In this document: in pieces, positions 25,324 through 34,578 of the stretch
Layout of the letters: every line of letters starts with the position of its first letter
Numbering within the stretch: position 1 is the first letter of the stretch
NCBI RefSeq assembly: GCF_947251865.1
Contig: NZ_OX366394.1
Location: 868,001 to 932,000, forward strand
Source of the DNA: Wolbachia endosymbiont (group B) of Protocalliphora azurea
GTDB lineage: Bacteria > Pseudomonadota > Alphaproteobacteria > Rickettsiales > Anaplasmataceae
Direction of reading: 5' to 3'
Length of the DNA: 64,000 nt
The notes under the pieces: model-generated
What the model saw: the letters and a program-made list of their open reading frames with translations, nothing else
What the model was told of the DNA's origin: nothing
Databases searched by the model: none
Made by a program: the position numbers and the translations under genes

Positions 25324-26112
25324 ATGAAAATCAAAGTTGGAGTAATAGGCTGCTTAGGCAGAATGGGTAAGAAAATACTCAATGAATTAATTACGAATAC
25401 CAAAGTGGAAATAGCAGGTGCTGTTGCTCGCTTGGGCAGTGAGTATATAGGCTTAGATATTGGGCCTATTGTAGGCAATAATTGCAATTTAGGAATCAAA
25501 ATTACAAGTTCTATTAGTGAGGTATTTGAATCGTCCGATGTTGTAATAGATTTTACAACTAAAGAATGTATGCTAGAATGCCTTAAGGCGGCCGTGAAAT
25601 TTAAAAAACCGCTAGTTAGTGGCACAACTGGAATAGAAGGTCTAAATTTAAAAGAATATGCTGCTAAAGTTCCAATATTATGGTCAGCAAATATGAGTAT
25701 AGGAGTTAATGTGTTGCTGAAATTGGTAAAAGAAGCTGCCAAGCTTTTAGGTAATGAGTATGACGTTGAAATTTGGGAAATGCATCACAATTTAAAAAAG
25801 GATTCACCATCTGGAACAGCTATAGAGTTTGGTAAAGCAGTTGCTAACGCTGCAAAAGTGGATTTTGAGCTCAATCAATATTCACATAATAATTCAAATA
25901 TAAGAGGGAAAGGAGGAATAGGCTTTGCAGTATCTCGTGGAGGTGGAGTAATAGGAGATCACAGTGTCATGTTTGTCAATTCCGATGAACGAGTAGAATT
26001 AAATCACAAGGCAATTGATCGTACAACGTTTGCTAGAGGGGCGGTTCAAGCAGCAATATGGTTGTGCGAGAATAAAACTCCAGGACTTTATTCAATGCAG
26101 GATTTAGTATGA
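25324..26112 (+). CDS. dapB: 4-hydroxy-tetrahydrodipicolinate reductase
   Basis: 262 aa. NAD(P)H-dependent step of the lysine/diaminopimelate pathway, needed for peptidoglycan precursors. Nucleotide-binding GCLGRMG (residues 9-15) near the N-terminus, and the substrate signature E-x-H-H-x3-K-x-D-SPSGTA ([15 protein letters not shown]) near residue 155 with the catalytic His and Lys. The stop overlaps the pstB start by 4 bp (ATGA), so the two are translationally coupled. Confidence 0.95.
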   Translation: MKIKVGVIGCLGRMGKKILNELITNTKVEIAGAVARLGSEYIGLDIGPIVGNNCNLGIKITSSISEVFESSDVVIDFTTKECMLECLKAAVKFKKPLVSGTTGIEGLNLKEYAAKVPILWSANMSIGVNVLLKLVKEAAKLLGNEYDVEIWEMHHNLKKDSPSGTAIEFGKAVANAAKVDFELNQYSHNNSNIRGKGGIGFAVSRGGGVIGDHSVMFVNSDERVELNHKAIDRTTFARGAVQAAIWLCENKTPGLYSMQDLV

Positions 26113-26867
26113 GCGATAAATACGCTTTCGTTAAAAATTTAAATCTTTGGTATGGCTCTAAACAAGTTTTATTCGATATAAATTTGAATATTTGCAAAAA
26201 GAAAGTCACAACTTTGATCGGACCTTCTGGGTGCGGTAAATCGACATTTTTGCGTTGTTTCAATCGTATGAATGATTACGTACCTGGATGTAGAGCGACT
26301 GGTGAGCTGGTAATCGATGGGCTGGGTAATATATATTCACGTGATATGGATGTTGTATTGCTCAGAGCAAAAGTTGGTATGGTATTTCAAAAACCCAACC
26401 CTTTTCCAAAGTCAATATATGATAATGTTGCTTATGGGCCTAAATTGCATGGCATGGTGAAAAATAAGCAAAAATTAGATGAAATAGTAGAAAGTAGTTT
26501 AACTAAGGTTGGTTTATGGGAAGAGTTGAAAGATAGATTGCAAGATAGTGCACTAAATTTATCTGGTGGCCAGCAACAAAGATTATGCATTGCTCGTGCA
26601 ATTGCAGTAAAGCCAACTATTTTATTAATGGATGAACCATGCTCTGCTCTTGATCCAATGGCAACCAACGCAATCGAAAACCTTATACAAGAGTTAAAAT
26701 TGAGGTTCACCATAATTATGGTAACTCATTCGATGAAGCAAGCTAAAAAATTATCTGACAGCATAGTTTTCTTTTGCAATGGCAAGATTGTTGAATTCGG
26801 AAGTACTCAAGAAATCTTTGAAAATGCTCAGTCTCCTTTAACGAAGGAGTATATTCTGGATCATTAG
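26109..26867 (+). CDS. pstB: Phosphate ABC transporter ATP-binding protein
   Basis: 252 aa. ATPase of the PstSCAB phosphate importer at the inner membrane. Walker [10 protein letters not shown] at residues 38-46, the PstB-typical [21 protein letters not shown], signature [14 protein letters not shown] near 150 and Walker [14 protein letters not shown] near 170. The partners PstS, PstC and PstA are not in this window. Coupled to dapB by an ATGA overlap. Confidence 0.93.
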   Translation: MSDKYAFVKNLNLWYGSKQVLFDINLNICKKKVTTLIGPSGCGKSTFLRCFNRMNDYVPGCRATGELVIDGLGNIYSRDMDVVLLRAKVGMVFQKPNPFPKSIYDNVAYGPKLHGMVKNKQKLDEIVESSLTKVGLWEELKDRLQDSALNLSGGQQQRLCIARAIAVKPTILLMDEPCSALDPMATNAIENLIQELKLRFTIIMVTHSMKQAKKLSDSIVFFCNGKIVEFGSTQEIFENAQSPLTKEYILDH

Positions 26868-26935
26868 CTTAATAATTGATATTTTAATTTTTTCTATGTA
26901 TAATTTTATCAAGTTTATTGTGATAGGGGGTTAAA

Positions 26936-27832
26936 ATGTTTAGTACAAGTGAAGCAACAAAAAAGTTGTTTAAAGCTATTGAATTTCAAAATGCTAGTGG
27001 TGAAAGAATAACACCTGAGGAAGCTTGGAATCATTTTCAACAAGCATTGAAAGAAGGAGCGAATGTTAACGCTTTTGAGGATGGGATGACACCTTTGATG
27101 TGCATTATTTCAGCTTTTGTTACTAGTAATAACGAGGAACATCAATATTTAGAGCTTATGGCTAAGTTGCTTGTACAGCATAAAAAAATTGATGTAAATA
27201 TTAAAAGCAAGCAAGCTGTTATGGAGAGAAGACCAAAGGAACATGATGGTTATCCAGTTTACGAATTTGAGGAGAGAGAAGTAGTAGATAGGAGTCCATA
27301 TCTTCGCTGCATATACCTTGACAATTCACAACCTGTTAATGAAGGATTTATACCTCAAAATTATGCTCGTGCAGAGGAGGAAATTAAGACCGGCAAGAAG
27401 GAAAAAAATACAGCTCTACACATTGCTTGCAAGTTGGGAAATGTAAACATGATAGAAATATTACTTACACATCCAAATATCAAACCTAATATTAAAAACT
27501 ATGAAAACAAAAGTCCAAGAAATTGTATTGCAGGACATGTCAAGAAAGCAATAGAACCAGAATTCCTAAAGATAGAAGCAGTCGCTCAAAAAAGGAAACA
27601 AACTAATTATGCTTGTGCTTTTTTGTTATCTGGAGTATTTGCTGTTGGTCTATGTTTCGTAGTTGACAACCCAGTTCCACTTGCTGCAACTTCGTTGCTT
27701 TTTTTTGCAATAGGATGTGGTTTTCTGTATAGAGCAAATACAGTTATTAATGATGTAAGCTTCTCTCAAGTTATTGTGAACGAACGTGCTAGTGATTTAT
27801 CTGTTCAGGTAAGGTGTCATTCCAGCACTTGA
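26936..27832 (+). CDS. Membrane ankyrin-repeat protein
   Basis: 298 aa; AGGGGG precedes the ATG. Ankyrin-like repeats at about 30-60 (ALKEGANVNAFEDGMTPLM) and 150-185 (NTALHIACKLGNVNMIEILL) with a charged insertion between. Two hydrophobic helices at about 222-265 (CAFLLSGVFAVGLCFVV, ATSLLFFAIGCGFLY) anchor it. The last residues (VRCHSST) are encoded by a dispersed palindromic repeat beginning near 27814, so the C-terminus has probably been changed by repeat insertion. Role unknown. Confidence 0.78.
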   Translation: MFSTSEATKKLFKAIEFQNASGERITPEEAWNHFQQALKEGANVNAFEDGMTPLMCIISAFVTSNNEEHQYLELMAKLLVQHKKIDVNIKSKQAVMERRPKEHDGYPVYEFEEREVVDRSPYLRCIYLDNSQPVNEGFIPQNYARAEEEIKTGKKEKNTALHIACKLGNVNMIEILLTHPNIKPNIKNYENKSPRNCIAGHVKKAIEPEFLKIEAVAQKRKQTNYACAFLLSGVFAVGLCFVVDNPVPLAATSLLFFAIGCGFLYRANTVINDVSFSQVIVNERASDLSVQVRCHSST

Positions 27833-28005
27833 TGCTGGTTTTCATTTAATCTCATTGAATTTAGCATAAGCTTTGTAAATTTTTCTGGATCCCAGTGTCA
27901 GCTACTAGGATGACAGGAGTATGAAATGGGTCTACTTGACCATTTAGTTGTCTTTTCTCGTCTACCTTATTTTATCACTCTGCTGAACGGATACCTTTAC
28001 TTTTT
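27814..28005. repeat. Two adjoining dispersed repeats between the ankyrin gene and dxr
   Basis: 27814-27925 is a palindromic unit (GTCATTCCAGCACTTGATGC ... TGGATCCCAGTGTCAGCTAC ... GGATGACAG). 27928-28005 is the inverse of the unit behind pyrF (CTTTTCTCGTCTACCTT, CTGCTGAACGGATACC). They supply the last codons of both flanking genes. Confidence 0.75.
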
Positions 28006-29150
28006 ATGATTTCATTGGCAAGAATACGGCTTTCAAAATCGACACTTATTATGTCAGATAGTGATTTAATATCAGAGTACTTGTCAAAATTTTCTATTGT
28101 TGATTTTACTACCTCTAATATTTCTAAGAAACCGATTCGTGACTTCAAAAATTCGTTAACAGCTATCTCATTTGCAGCGTTCAAAACAATACTATTTGTA
28201 TGTGGAGAAGAAGAATTTAACACTTCCATGCTTAGCTTTAGTGAAGAAAAACATTTGTGGTCTGGTTCTTGAAAGGTCAATTTTTTTTGTTTTGTTAAGT
28301 CTAACTTGTAGTTCAAAGTTGATCTTTCTGGCCAAGACAAAGCATATGCAATGGGAATTTCCATATCAGTTTCTGCAAGCACAGCAAAGCTAAACCCATC
28401 CTGGTAAACTACAACTCCATGTACTATCGATTCAGGATGCACTACTGCTTCAATTCTATTTGGGCTAATTTTAAACAAATGATGTGCTTCTATTATTTCT
28501 AGTGCTTTATTCATCATTGTTGCACTATCAACTGATATTTTCTTTCCCATTTTCCAAGTAGGGTGACTTAGTGCCTGATTTACTGTGATATTTCTTAATT
28601 GTTCAAGGCTATAATTTAAAAATGGTCCACCAGAGGCAGTGAGTATAATCTTTTCTACACATTTATCATCATTTTGCAAAACTTGAAAAATTGCGTTGTG
28701 TTCAGAGTCGATGGGAATTATTTGTACGCTCCTTTCTTTAGCTTTTTTAAGTAGTAACTTACCACCGCAAACAATACTCTCTTTGTTTGCTAGAGCAATA
28801 ACTTTAGTACCGCTTTCTATAACCTTTATAACTGGCTCAAGGCCTGCGATGCCAACTATTGCAATAACTGAGAGATCAACGTGTAGAGAAGCAACATTTG
28901 CTAGACCTGGAGCACCAACTTCTACTTTGACGTTTGTACCAAGTAGATCTTCTTTTAAATCTTTGTAGAACCTTTCATCAGAAATGGCAGCATATTTTGC
29001 ATTAAGTAGATTTGCCTGTTGTGCTAGCAGAGCAAAGTTAGAATTGGCACTTAGTGCTTCCACCTGATATTCTTCCTTTCTCTTTAAGAGCAAATCTACA
29101 GTCTTTTTTCCAATGCTTCCTGTTGATCCTAAAACTGAAACTTTTTTCAC
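27975..29150 (-). CDS. dxr: 1-deoxy-D-xylulose 5-phosphate reductoisomerase
   Basis: 391 aa. NADPH-dependent second step of the MEP isoprenoid pathway. N-terminal VLGSTGSIGKKTVDLL is the nucleotide-binding signature; ALANKESIVCGG near 120, IIPIDSEHNAIFQ near 145 (metal site D-x-E) and SATMMNKALEIIEAHHLF near 205-225 are all family hallmarks. The last residues GIRSAE are encoded by a dispersed repeat, so the extreme C-terminus is not ancestral. Confidence 0.95.
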   Translation of the reverse strand: MKKVSVLGSTGSIGKKTVDLLLKRKEEYQVEALSANSNFALLAQQANLLNAKYAAISDERFYKDLKEDLLGTNVKVEVGAPGLANVASLHVDLSVIAIVGIAGLEPVIKVIESGTKVIALANKESIVCGGKLLLKKAKERSVQIIPIDSEHNAIFQVLQNDDKCVEKIILTASGGPFLNYSLEQLRNITVNQALSHPTWKMGKKISVDSATMMNKALEIIEAHHLFKISPNRIEAVVHPESIVHGVVVYQDGFSFAVLAETDMEIPIAYALSWPERSTLNYKLDLTKQKKLTFQEPDHKCFSSLKLSMEVLNSSSPHTNSIVLNAANEIAVNEFLKSRIGFLEILEVVKSTIENFDKYSDIKSLSDIISVDFESRILANEIIKSKGIRSAE

Positions 29151-29177
29151 TAATTACAATAAAATCTTCTTAGTTAT

Positions 29178-29672
29178 TTAGTAACCAAGCTCATGATCAT
29201 CACCAACAGATGGTGAAGGACCAGGTGAAAAAGATTGGCCATGATGATCACCTGCATCATGCATATCATGCAAACCATCAGCACTATGAGCCATTTCATT
29301 GCTAGCGTGGGGATAATCATCCGGATGATGCCCCTCATCACCGTAGTCCATACCCATTCCTTCTGATGGCATATCTTCTCCACCTCCACCTGAAAAATAT
29401 TCAGCAAGACTTTCAAGAAATTTTATGCCAAACATATTACCTGATTTCCCAAATAACGTTACTAGACTGCTACCACTGACCAAACCTTCAAACACATTAT
29501 TATAAGCAGCAATTGCTCCTTCATGAAAGTTGAACATCCACTTCATTCCATCCACAATTGTTGCAACAGAGTCACTATGACCAAGACCGAAACCACTTTT
29601 CTCACTAGCGGCTTCCTGGTGTTGCTGCTGTGCCTGCCATTCTGCAATATTTGGACCTTGTGCTTCACTCAT
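29178..29672 (-). CDS. Small protein with His/Asp/Gly-rich tail
   Basis: 164 aa. Residues 1-90 are ordinary, with a Gln-rich start and an amphipathic stretch (VDGMKWMFNFHEGAIAAYNN). Residues 95-160 are unusual: GGGGED, then some 10 His interspersed with Asp, Glu and Met (DEGHHPDDYPHA, DMHDAGDHHGQ). The composition suggests divalent metal binding. No known domain and no signal peptide. It lies 27 bp downstream of the dxr start in the same orientation, so it precedes dxr in transcription and may share its mRNA. Confidence 0.7.
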   Translation of the reverse strand: MSEAQGPNIAEWQAQQQHQEAASEKSGFGLGHSDSVATIVDGMKWMFNFHEGAIAAYNNVFEGLVSGSSLVTLFGKSGNMFGIKFLESLAEYFSGGGGEDMPSEGMGMDYGDEGHHPDDYPHASNEMAHSADGLHDMHDAGDHHGQSFSPGPSPSVGDDHELGY

Positions 29673-29750
29673 AAACTTTTATTCTAAGCCTTAAGCTATT
29701 ATTTTACCAAAAACACTGTAAAATATCAATTGTTTAAGAGAGGTTATTAT

Positions 29751-29777
29751 AAAAATAGCTAACACTAAGCTATTTTT
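29751..29777. other. Stem-loop between divergent genes
   Basis: AAAAATAGCT and AGCTATTTTT form a perfect 10-bp stem with a 7-nt loop, upstream of both the 29178-29672 gene (minus) and the WH2 gene (plus). It may be a terminator-like relic or a control site. The rest of 29673-29984 is AT-rich with no other feature seen. Confidence 0.5.
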
Positions 29778-29926
29778 ATGATTCTGAATACCAAAACATC
29801 GATAATGTGCTGTAGTAACAAAGTGATGACTTGAGGTTTAAAACAGCTTCTATTTCTTCTTAGAAGACTGCTCCTCTCTCTTTTCTTTTTATTTTATTAT
29901 CTTAATATTAACTTACTCATAAATTA

Positions 29927-29955
29927 TTGACAAGTACTAATAATTTAATTATCAT
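29927..29955 (+). promoter_or_regulatory. Predicted promoter of the WH2/polyproline gene
   Basis: TTGACA (29927-29932), 17-bp spacer, TATCAT (29950-29955), 30 bp before the start; GAGGAAG is the ribosome-binding site. Confidence 0.55.
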
Positions 29956-29984
29956 TAATATTATATTAATAATGAGGAAGAAAA

Positions 29985-31448
29985 ATGCTTACTAATGATT
30001 TATCTAATAGTAACACACCATCATCAGCTCCGCCACCGCCACCTCCTCCTTTACCATCCGGAGGTTTAAAGAATTGGAAACTTCCACAGGATAATAAAAA
30101 ACCTTCTAATTTGGCTACATCAGGAATTAGCAGTCACACTGAACCAAAAAAAGGTCAATCTAAGAGTCCTGTTCAACAATCATCTCTTAATTTTGCAAAC
30201 AATCCACTATTTAAGAAAAAACAAGAAGAACATAATGTAAATAGCGAAACTGCAGATGAAGGAAGCAAGAATAGTATTCATGTTAAGAATCCAGAAACCA
30301 AAAATAGCGCTCAGTCAAAAGAAGAAGATAATGCGAGTGACAAAACTAAAAATGATAGAAGCAATACTAAACAGGGTGTGCCGAAAAAACCTATGACTGA
30401 ACAACATAATGGTGTACACTCTGATAGTGAAAATCAAAAGTCATCTGTAGCAGAACAAAAAAAGGCAACTGGCTTAAAATATTCAATTGCTATTTTGTTA
30501 TTATTTACATCAGGTGCTGTAGCTGGAGTATGCACGTATTTTATGATTTCGGCTGTATCAAGTGGTGTTGCAGTACCAGTGCTTTTTGCAGTTATTGATT
30601 CTGTTTCTGCATTGGTTATGTTGAGCTCAGCTGTATATCTTATCAATTCACACATTTCTGCAATAAACAGCGAGAAAGGAGTTGATCCTGGTAGAAAACA
30701 ATCACAAGATTTACAGAAAGCAAAAGGACTTGAACACAGCAATACTCATACATCATCACTTTCAGTAACGCTTGGAACATCCAGTGCACCAACATCACCT
30801 ACTCTAAAGAATAATGCTAATAATAAATCCATACCCTCAGGAGGTGGCAAGCAACAAGGAAGTGGAGATTCGATGGCTGATGATTTGTACGAAAGGCTCA
30901 AAAAACAAAGAAAAGCAACTAATGGAGAGGACGACGTACAACAGCAAAACAACGAAGTATGTCAAAATCAATCACAAGATTTACAGAAAGCAAAAGAACT
31001 TGAACATAGCAATACTCCTACACCATCATTTCCAGTAATGTCTGGAACACCCAGTGCACCGCCACCACCACCTCCTCCATTGCCACAAAATGCTAATGAA
31101 TCTGAGCATGATCGTTCTGCTCTGTTTGCGCAGATAAGAGAAGGACGTTTTAACTTGAAACATGTTAACAATAAGGACAACGTACAACAGCCAAGTAACC
31201 TGGACGGGGCATTCAATAAAATGTTAGCTATGATCCCACCACCACGGAGTCGTAGTAGTAGTGTATCGAGTAGCAGTAGTGAAGAGTCTGAACAAGATTG
31301 GAGCGATAATGAAAGTACATATTCAACACCTCTAAACCCTCAACTAGACAATAAAAAAAGAAGGGATAGTTCTGACAGTGGTCATGAATCTGATGATAAT
31401 GTAAAACCTAAATCCACAACTCCACCACTCCACCACGTTCTACACTAA
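29985..31448 (+). CDS. Polyproline membrane protein with WH2-like actin-binding motif (C-terminus frameshifted)
   Basis: 487 aa. Residues 15-35 hold a Pro7 run (PPPPPPPLPSGGLKNWKL), two hydrophobic helices lie at about 162-220 (SIAILLLFTSGAVAGVCTYF, VLFAVIDSVSALVMLSSAVY), a second Pro7 run near 360, and at 376-394 DRSALFAQIREGRFNLKHV matches the WH2 actin-binding consensus (LLxxI-x-x-G-x-x-LKxV). Polyproline plus WH2 is the layout of profilin/actin-nucleating proteins such as WASP and Rickettsia RickA. That this protein binds actin is inference. An exact 8-bp duplication at 31420-31435 shifts the frame, ending the protein at 31448 instead of 31606 and losing about 53 residues. A repeated QDLQKAKxLEHSNT segment occurs at about 245 and 330. 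A paralogue begins at 63415. Confidence 0.8.
   Translation: MLTNDLSNSNTPSSAPPPPPPPLPSGGLKNWKLPQDNKKPSNLATSGISSHTEPKKGQSKSPVQQSSLNFANNPLFKKKQEEHNVNSETADEGSKNSIHVKNPETKNSAQSKEEDNASDKTKNDRSNTKQGVPKKPMTEQHNGVHSDSENQKSSVAEQKKATGLKYSIAILLLFTSGAVAGVCTYFMISAVSSGVAVPVLFAVIDSVSALVMLSSAVYLINSHISAINSEKGVDPGRKQSQDLQKAKGLEHSNTHTSSLSVTLGTSSAPTSPTLKNNANNKSIPSGGGKQQGSGDSMADDLYERLKKQRKATNGEDDVQQQNNEVCQNQSQDLQKAKELEHSNTPTPSFPVMSGTPSAPPPPPPPLPQNANESEHDRSALFAQIREGRFNLKHVNNKDNVQQPSNLDGAFNKMLAMIPPPRSRSSSVSSSSSEESEQDWSDNESTYSTPLNPQLDNKKRRDSSDSGHESDDNVKPKSTTPPLHHVLH
31420..31435 (+). repeat. 8-bp tandem duplication CTCCACCA x2 causing a frameshift
   Basis: CTCCACCA occurs twice in direct contact. Removing one copy joins the upstream frame to an open frame (TTPPRSTLKAEKPPISPKP...) that continues to a TAA at 31604-31606. 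The mutation is therefore recent, or a switchable slippage site. Confidence 0.85.
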
Positions 31449-31606
31449 AGGCAGAGAAGCCACCGATATCGCCTAAGCCTGTTAATTCAAAAACGAAATC
31501 TGAAGCTTCTTCTCCAACAAAAACAAATACTGTGGAGCTAGCAAGTAGTGAGATGCAAGAATCGTCTACTGTTTCTGTTCAGGAAATCCGAAAGAGATTT
31601 GAATAA
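31449..31606 (+). pseudogene. Frameshifted-out C-terminus of the WH2/polyproline gene
   Basis: An open frame directly behind the premature stop encodes Ser/Pro/Lys-rich sequence ending VSVQEIRKRFE. It lies in the frame recovered when one 8-bp copy is removed, so it is the former C-terminal tail. Composition matches the upstream protein. Confidence 0.75.
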
Positions 31607-31712
31607 TAAGGAAATGTCAAGAAAAGCACCATACACTTTCCTTCCTTTTTAAAATAAGTTTACCTAAAGGCCTGATTGTACTAAGATTGCTTAGTACAAT
31701 CAGATTTATCAA

Positions 31713-32972
31713 ATGCGTTTATCTCAATATTACCTACCAACTTTAAAAGAAACCCCGGCTGGTGCTGAAATTATTTCTCATCAATATTTGTTACGTGCGG
31801 GCTTAATCAAGCAGACAGCATCTGGAATTTATTCTTGGCTGCCGCTTGGTCTTTTGGTACTTAAAAATATTGAAAATATTATCAGAGATGAAATTGGTGC
31901 GATTGAAGTGTTGATGCCTTGTGTGCAGCCAGCAAGTCTTTGGCGAGAGTCAGGACGTTACGATGATTACGGCAAAGAAATGCTACGTATTAAAGATAGG
32001 CATGAAAGCGATATGCTTTTTGGTCCAACACATGAGGAGGTGGTAACTGATTTGATTAGAAATACGGTAAAAAGTTACAAAGATTTACCACTTTGTTTAT
32101 ATCAAATTCAGTGGAAGTTTCGTGACGAAGTAAGACCTCGTTATGGCGTTATGAGAGGCAGGGAATTTCTGATGAAGGATGCATACAGTTTTGATGTAGA
32201 TTACGAAGGTGCACTGAATTCATATAATTTGATGTATAAAACTTACATAAAAATCTTCAAACGAATGGGGCTTACTCCAATTGGAGTGAGGGCAGATACA
32301 GGACCAATTGGAGGAAATTTAAGTCATGAATTTCATATATTGGCAAACACCGGTGAGAGCACTCTATATTATGACAATAAATTTTTTGAATTACTAGAAA
32401 GCGAAGATATTGAAAGCCTGAAGAGCATATATGCAGTTGCAGACGATATGCATGATCCTAAAATTTGTCCTATACCGCAAGAACAGTTAAATGTTAGTAA
32501 AGGTATTGAAATAGGGCATATTTTTTATTTTGGCGACAAATATTCAAAGCCTATGAAGGCAAGTGTTACTTCTCAAGATGGAAAAAATGTTAACATGCAT
32601 ATGGGTTCGTATGGTATTGGAGTTTCAAGGCTTGTTGGCGCAATAATAGAAGCTTTCCATGATGATAAAGGAATTATCTGGCCAGAGGCAGTAGCTCCTT
32701 TTAAAGTTGGTTTGATCAATTTACAAACAAAAGTAACGGAGGCTGCAGATAAAATATACAAAGCTTTGAAAAGCGATGAAGTGCTTTATGATGATACGGA
32801 CGAAAGTGTAGGAGTGAAATTTGCCAGAATGGATCTGATAGGCTTGCCGTGGCAAATAATTATTGGAAAGAAAGCAGTAACTTCAAATATAGTTGAAGTA
32901 AAAAATAGGGCAACTGGAGAGGTACAGGAAATACAAGTTGAAGAAGCAATAAATCGTTTTAGCGCAAAATGA
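31713..32972 (+). CDS. proS: Prolyl-tRNA synthetase (short form)
   Basis: 419 aa class II synthetase of the short alphaproteobacterial type, without the large editing insertion. Motif 1 region [11 protein letters not shown], motif 2 [30 protein letters not shown] split over residues 128-160, motif 3 [13 protein letters not shown] near 305, and a C-terminal anticodon domain ending [11 protein letters not shown]. Its stop overlaps the acpS start by 4 bp. Confidence 0.95.
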   Translation: MRLSQYYLPTLKETPAGAEIISHQYLLRAGLIKQTASGIYSWLPLGLLVLKNIENIIRDEIGAIEVLMPCVQPASLWRESGRYDDYGKEMLRIKDRHESDMLFGPTHEEVVTDLIRNTVKSYKDLPLCLYQIQWKFRDEVRPRYGVMRGREFLMKDAYSFDVDYEGALNSYNLMYKTYIKIFKRMGLTPIGVRADTGPIGGNLSHEFHILANTGESTLYYDNKFFELLESEDIESLKSIYAVADDMHDPKICPIPQEQLNVSKGIEIGHIFYFGDKYSKPMKASVTSQDGKNVNMHMGSYGIGVSRLVGAIIEAFHDDKGIIWPEAVAPFKVGLINLQTKVTEAADKIYKALKSDEVLYDDTDESVGVKFARMDLIGLPWQIIIGKKAVTSNIVEVKNRATGEVQEIQVEEAINRFSAK

Positions 32973-33343
32973 TATACGGTATTGGCACTGACATAGTATA
33001 TATACCCAGAATATTGAGAATATCACAAAAATACGGGGAAAAATTTCTCAATAAAGTCTATACTAAGAAGGAAATAGAGATAAGCAAAAAATATAATAGC
33101 CAAGAAGTAAGAGCAAAATATTTTGCTAAACGCTTTGCTGCAAAGGAAGCTTTTGTTAAAGCGCTAGGCACTGGATTCAGCCAAGGAATTATAATGAAAG
33201 ATATAGAAATATACAGTAATATCAGGGGAAAACCACATCTTGCTATCACAAAGGATTTCATCTCGAAAGACTACAAGATACACCTTTCTCTAAGTGATGA
33301 TCAAGATTATGCTACTGCGTTTGTTGTAATTTGCGTTGAGTAG
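32969..33343 (+). CDS. acpS: Holo-[acyl-carrier-protein] synthase
   Basis: 124 aa. Transfers 4'-phosphopantetheine from CoA to [16 protein letters not shown] at the N-terminus (metal-binding Asp) and [17 protein letters not shown] in the middle are the two family motifs. Coupled to proS by an ATGA overlap. Confidence 0.95.
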   Translation: MIYGIGTDIVYIPRILRISQKYGEKFLNKVYTKKEIEISKKYNSQEVRAKYFAKRFAAKEAFVKALGTGFSQGIIMKDIEIYSNIRGKPHLAITKDFISKDYKIHLSLSDDQDYATAFVVICVE

Positions 33344-33395
33344 ATATTGTTTAGTACATATGATTTCAAAAATTTTTTTGAAATTATACTTTGAC

Positions 33396-34130
33396 CTACA
33401 CAGATCGACCTTTCTGTGAATCCTGGTTTCTGCTTTCTTCAACTTGTTTTGCAAAAGACGTCTCTTGTGTATTCATATGTTGAAGTGGTTTAGCAATTTC
33501 GCGCACAACAGCAGCAACTGCAGTTAAAAACGCCTTGAACAATCCACCTAAAACTCCACCAACTGCTTCTCTACCGTACATACGAGCTTGCTTTTCATTG
33601 TCATCAGCAGTTTCCCCTGCCCTCCTTCGTGGATCCATTCTATGAGCAATAACTGAAAACAACACCCCCCTAATTGAAGACTTCACTCGTGCTTTTGCCT
33701 TCTGAACATCCCCATCACTTGCTACTTCATGTTTTTCCCTACTATTCATTAGCTCCTTTTGTTGTTGAAAACTTAAGATCTCTTCCATCAGTTGTTTCTT
33801 TCTCTTTTCCAGAACTCTTTTCTTGGACTCTGATTTATCGCGAGTGTGTTTTGTGGTTTCAAGTTCTACATCAATATCCTCAGATGCTGCTTGGCTATAT
33901 AAGGTTTCTATGAGCCTATCTATACTTCGCTTTACTTGCATAGTCCTTTCGTAACTATCTAAATTATCAACTCCTTCATCAATTTGACTTAAAATATCCT
34001 CGAAAGGTTTTAAATACTCTTTAAATTGCTCTTCGAGCTGATTTTCATTCTTCAAATTCCTTTCTCTTCTGTCATCGCTATTCTCTTCAACATTATCATC
34101 GCCTTCTTCGAAAAGATCCTCATCATTCAT
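33396..34130 (-). CDS. Charged coiled-coil protein downstream of GTA-like genes
   Basis: 244 aa. Acidic N-terminus (about 1-40), then helical charged sequence to about 145, an Arg/Lys-rich patch (AHRMDPRRRAG) and a moderately hydrophobic Gly/Ala stretch (AVGGVLGGLFKAFLTAVAAVV) near 195-215 that may insert in a membrane. No family recognised. It follows the g9-like tail gene by 58 bp on the same strand, yet it does not resemble GTA g10 or g11, so I do not assign it to the particle. Confidence 0.65.
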   Translation of the reverse strand: MNDEDLFEEGDDNVEENSDDRRERNLKNENQLEEQFKEYLKPFEDILSQIDEGVDNLDSYERTMQVKRSIDRLIETLYSQAASEDIDVELETTKHTRDKSESKKRVLEKRKKQLMEEILSFQQQKELMNSREKHEVASDGDVQKAKARVKSSIRGVLFSVIAHRMDPRRRAGETADDNEKQARMYGREAVGGVLGGLFKAFLTAVAAVVREIAKPLQHMNTQETSFAKQVEESRNQDSQKGRSV

Positions 34131-34188
34131 AATTTTTTTTAATTTATTCCCACTTATTATTATTGTATATGAAAAAATTAAATTAACA

Positions 34189-34578
34189 CTAATGAAAAGT
34201 GTTCACAACTTCAGCACTGGCTAAAACTACAGTGAAGCTGTCAAAAGTGGCAGGATCATAATATCTCTCATACAATTCAACCGAACACCTGAGTTTTATC
34301 TTCTCCTTAGCATTAAAACTAATCTCATAATCATTATTAGAGTTTAACATTGCAGAATTACGCAATAATTCATCAGCCAATACTGAATTTAAAATGCCAT
34401 TAATTTTTATTGTAATCTTTCTACTTCCAGCACAATCAAGCACTTTTCTCCAGCCAAAAGAGGAAATATCTTTCATCTCCTCTTTGTTATTACGCAAAGT
34501 AAACCTTAAGTTTCGTATATTATTCAGCACAACAAAATTATTGTCATGACCTTTAATTTTCAGCTGTAATTTGCTCAT
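34189..34578 (-). CDS. Major tail protein, TP901-1/GTA g9 family
   Basis: 129 aa. The tail-tube family signature is visible: a beta-rich start, then SSFGWRKVLDCAGSRKITIKINGIL, matching the GWRELLxGAGVKSVSVSGxGVF block of this family. It overlaps the g8-like gene by 26 bp, indicating coupled translation. In Rhodobacter-type gene transfer agents, g9 follows g8. The protein would form the tail tube. It looks intact, although slightly short. Confidence 0.75.
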   Translation of the reverse strand: MSKLQLKIKGHDNNFVVLNNIRNLRFTLRNNKEEMKDISSFGWRKVLDCAGSRKITIKINGILNSVLADELLRNSAMLNSNNDYEISFNAKEKIKLRCSVELYERYYDPATFDSFTVVLASAEVVNTFH

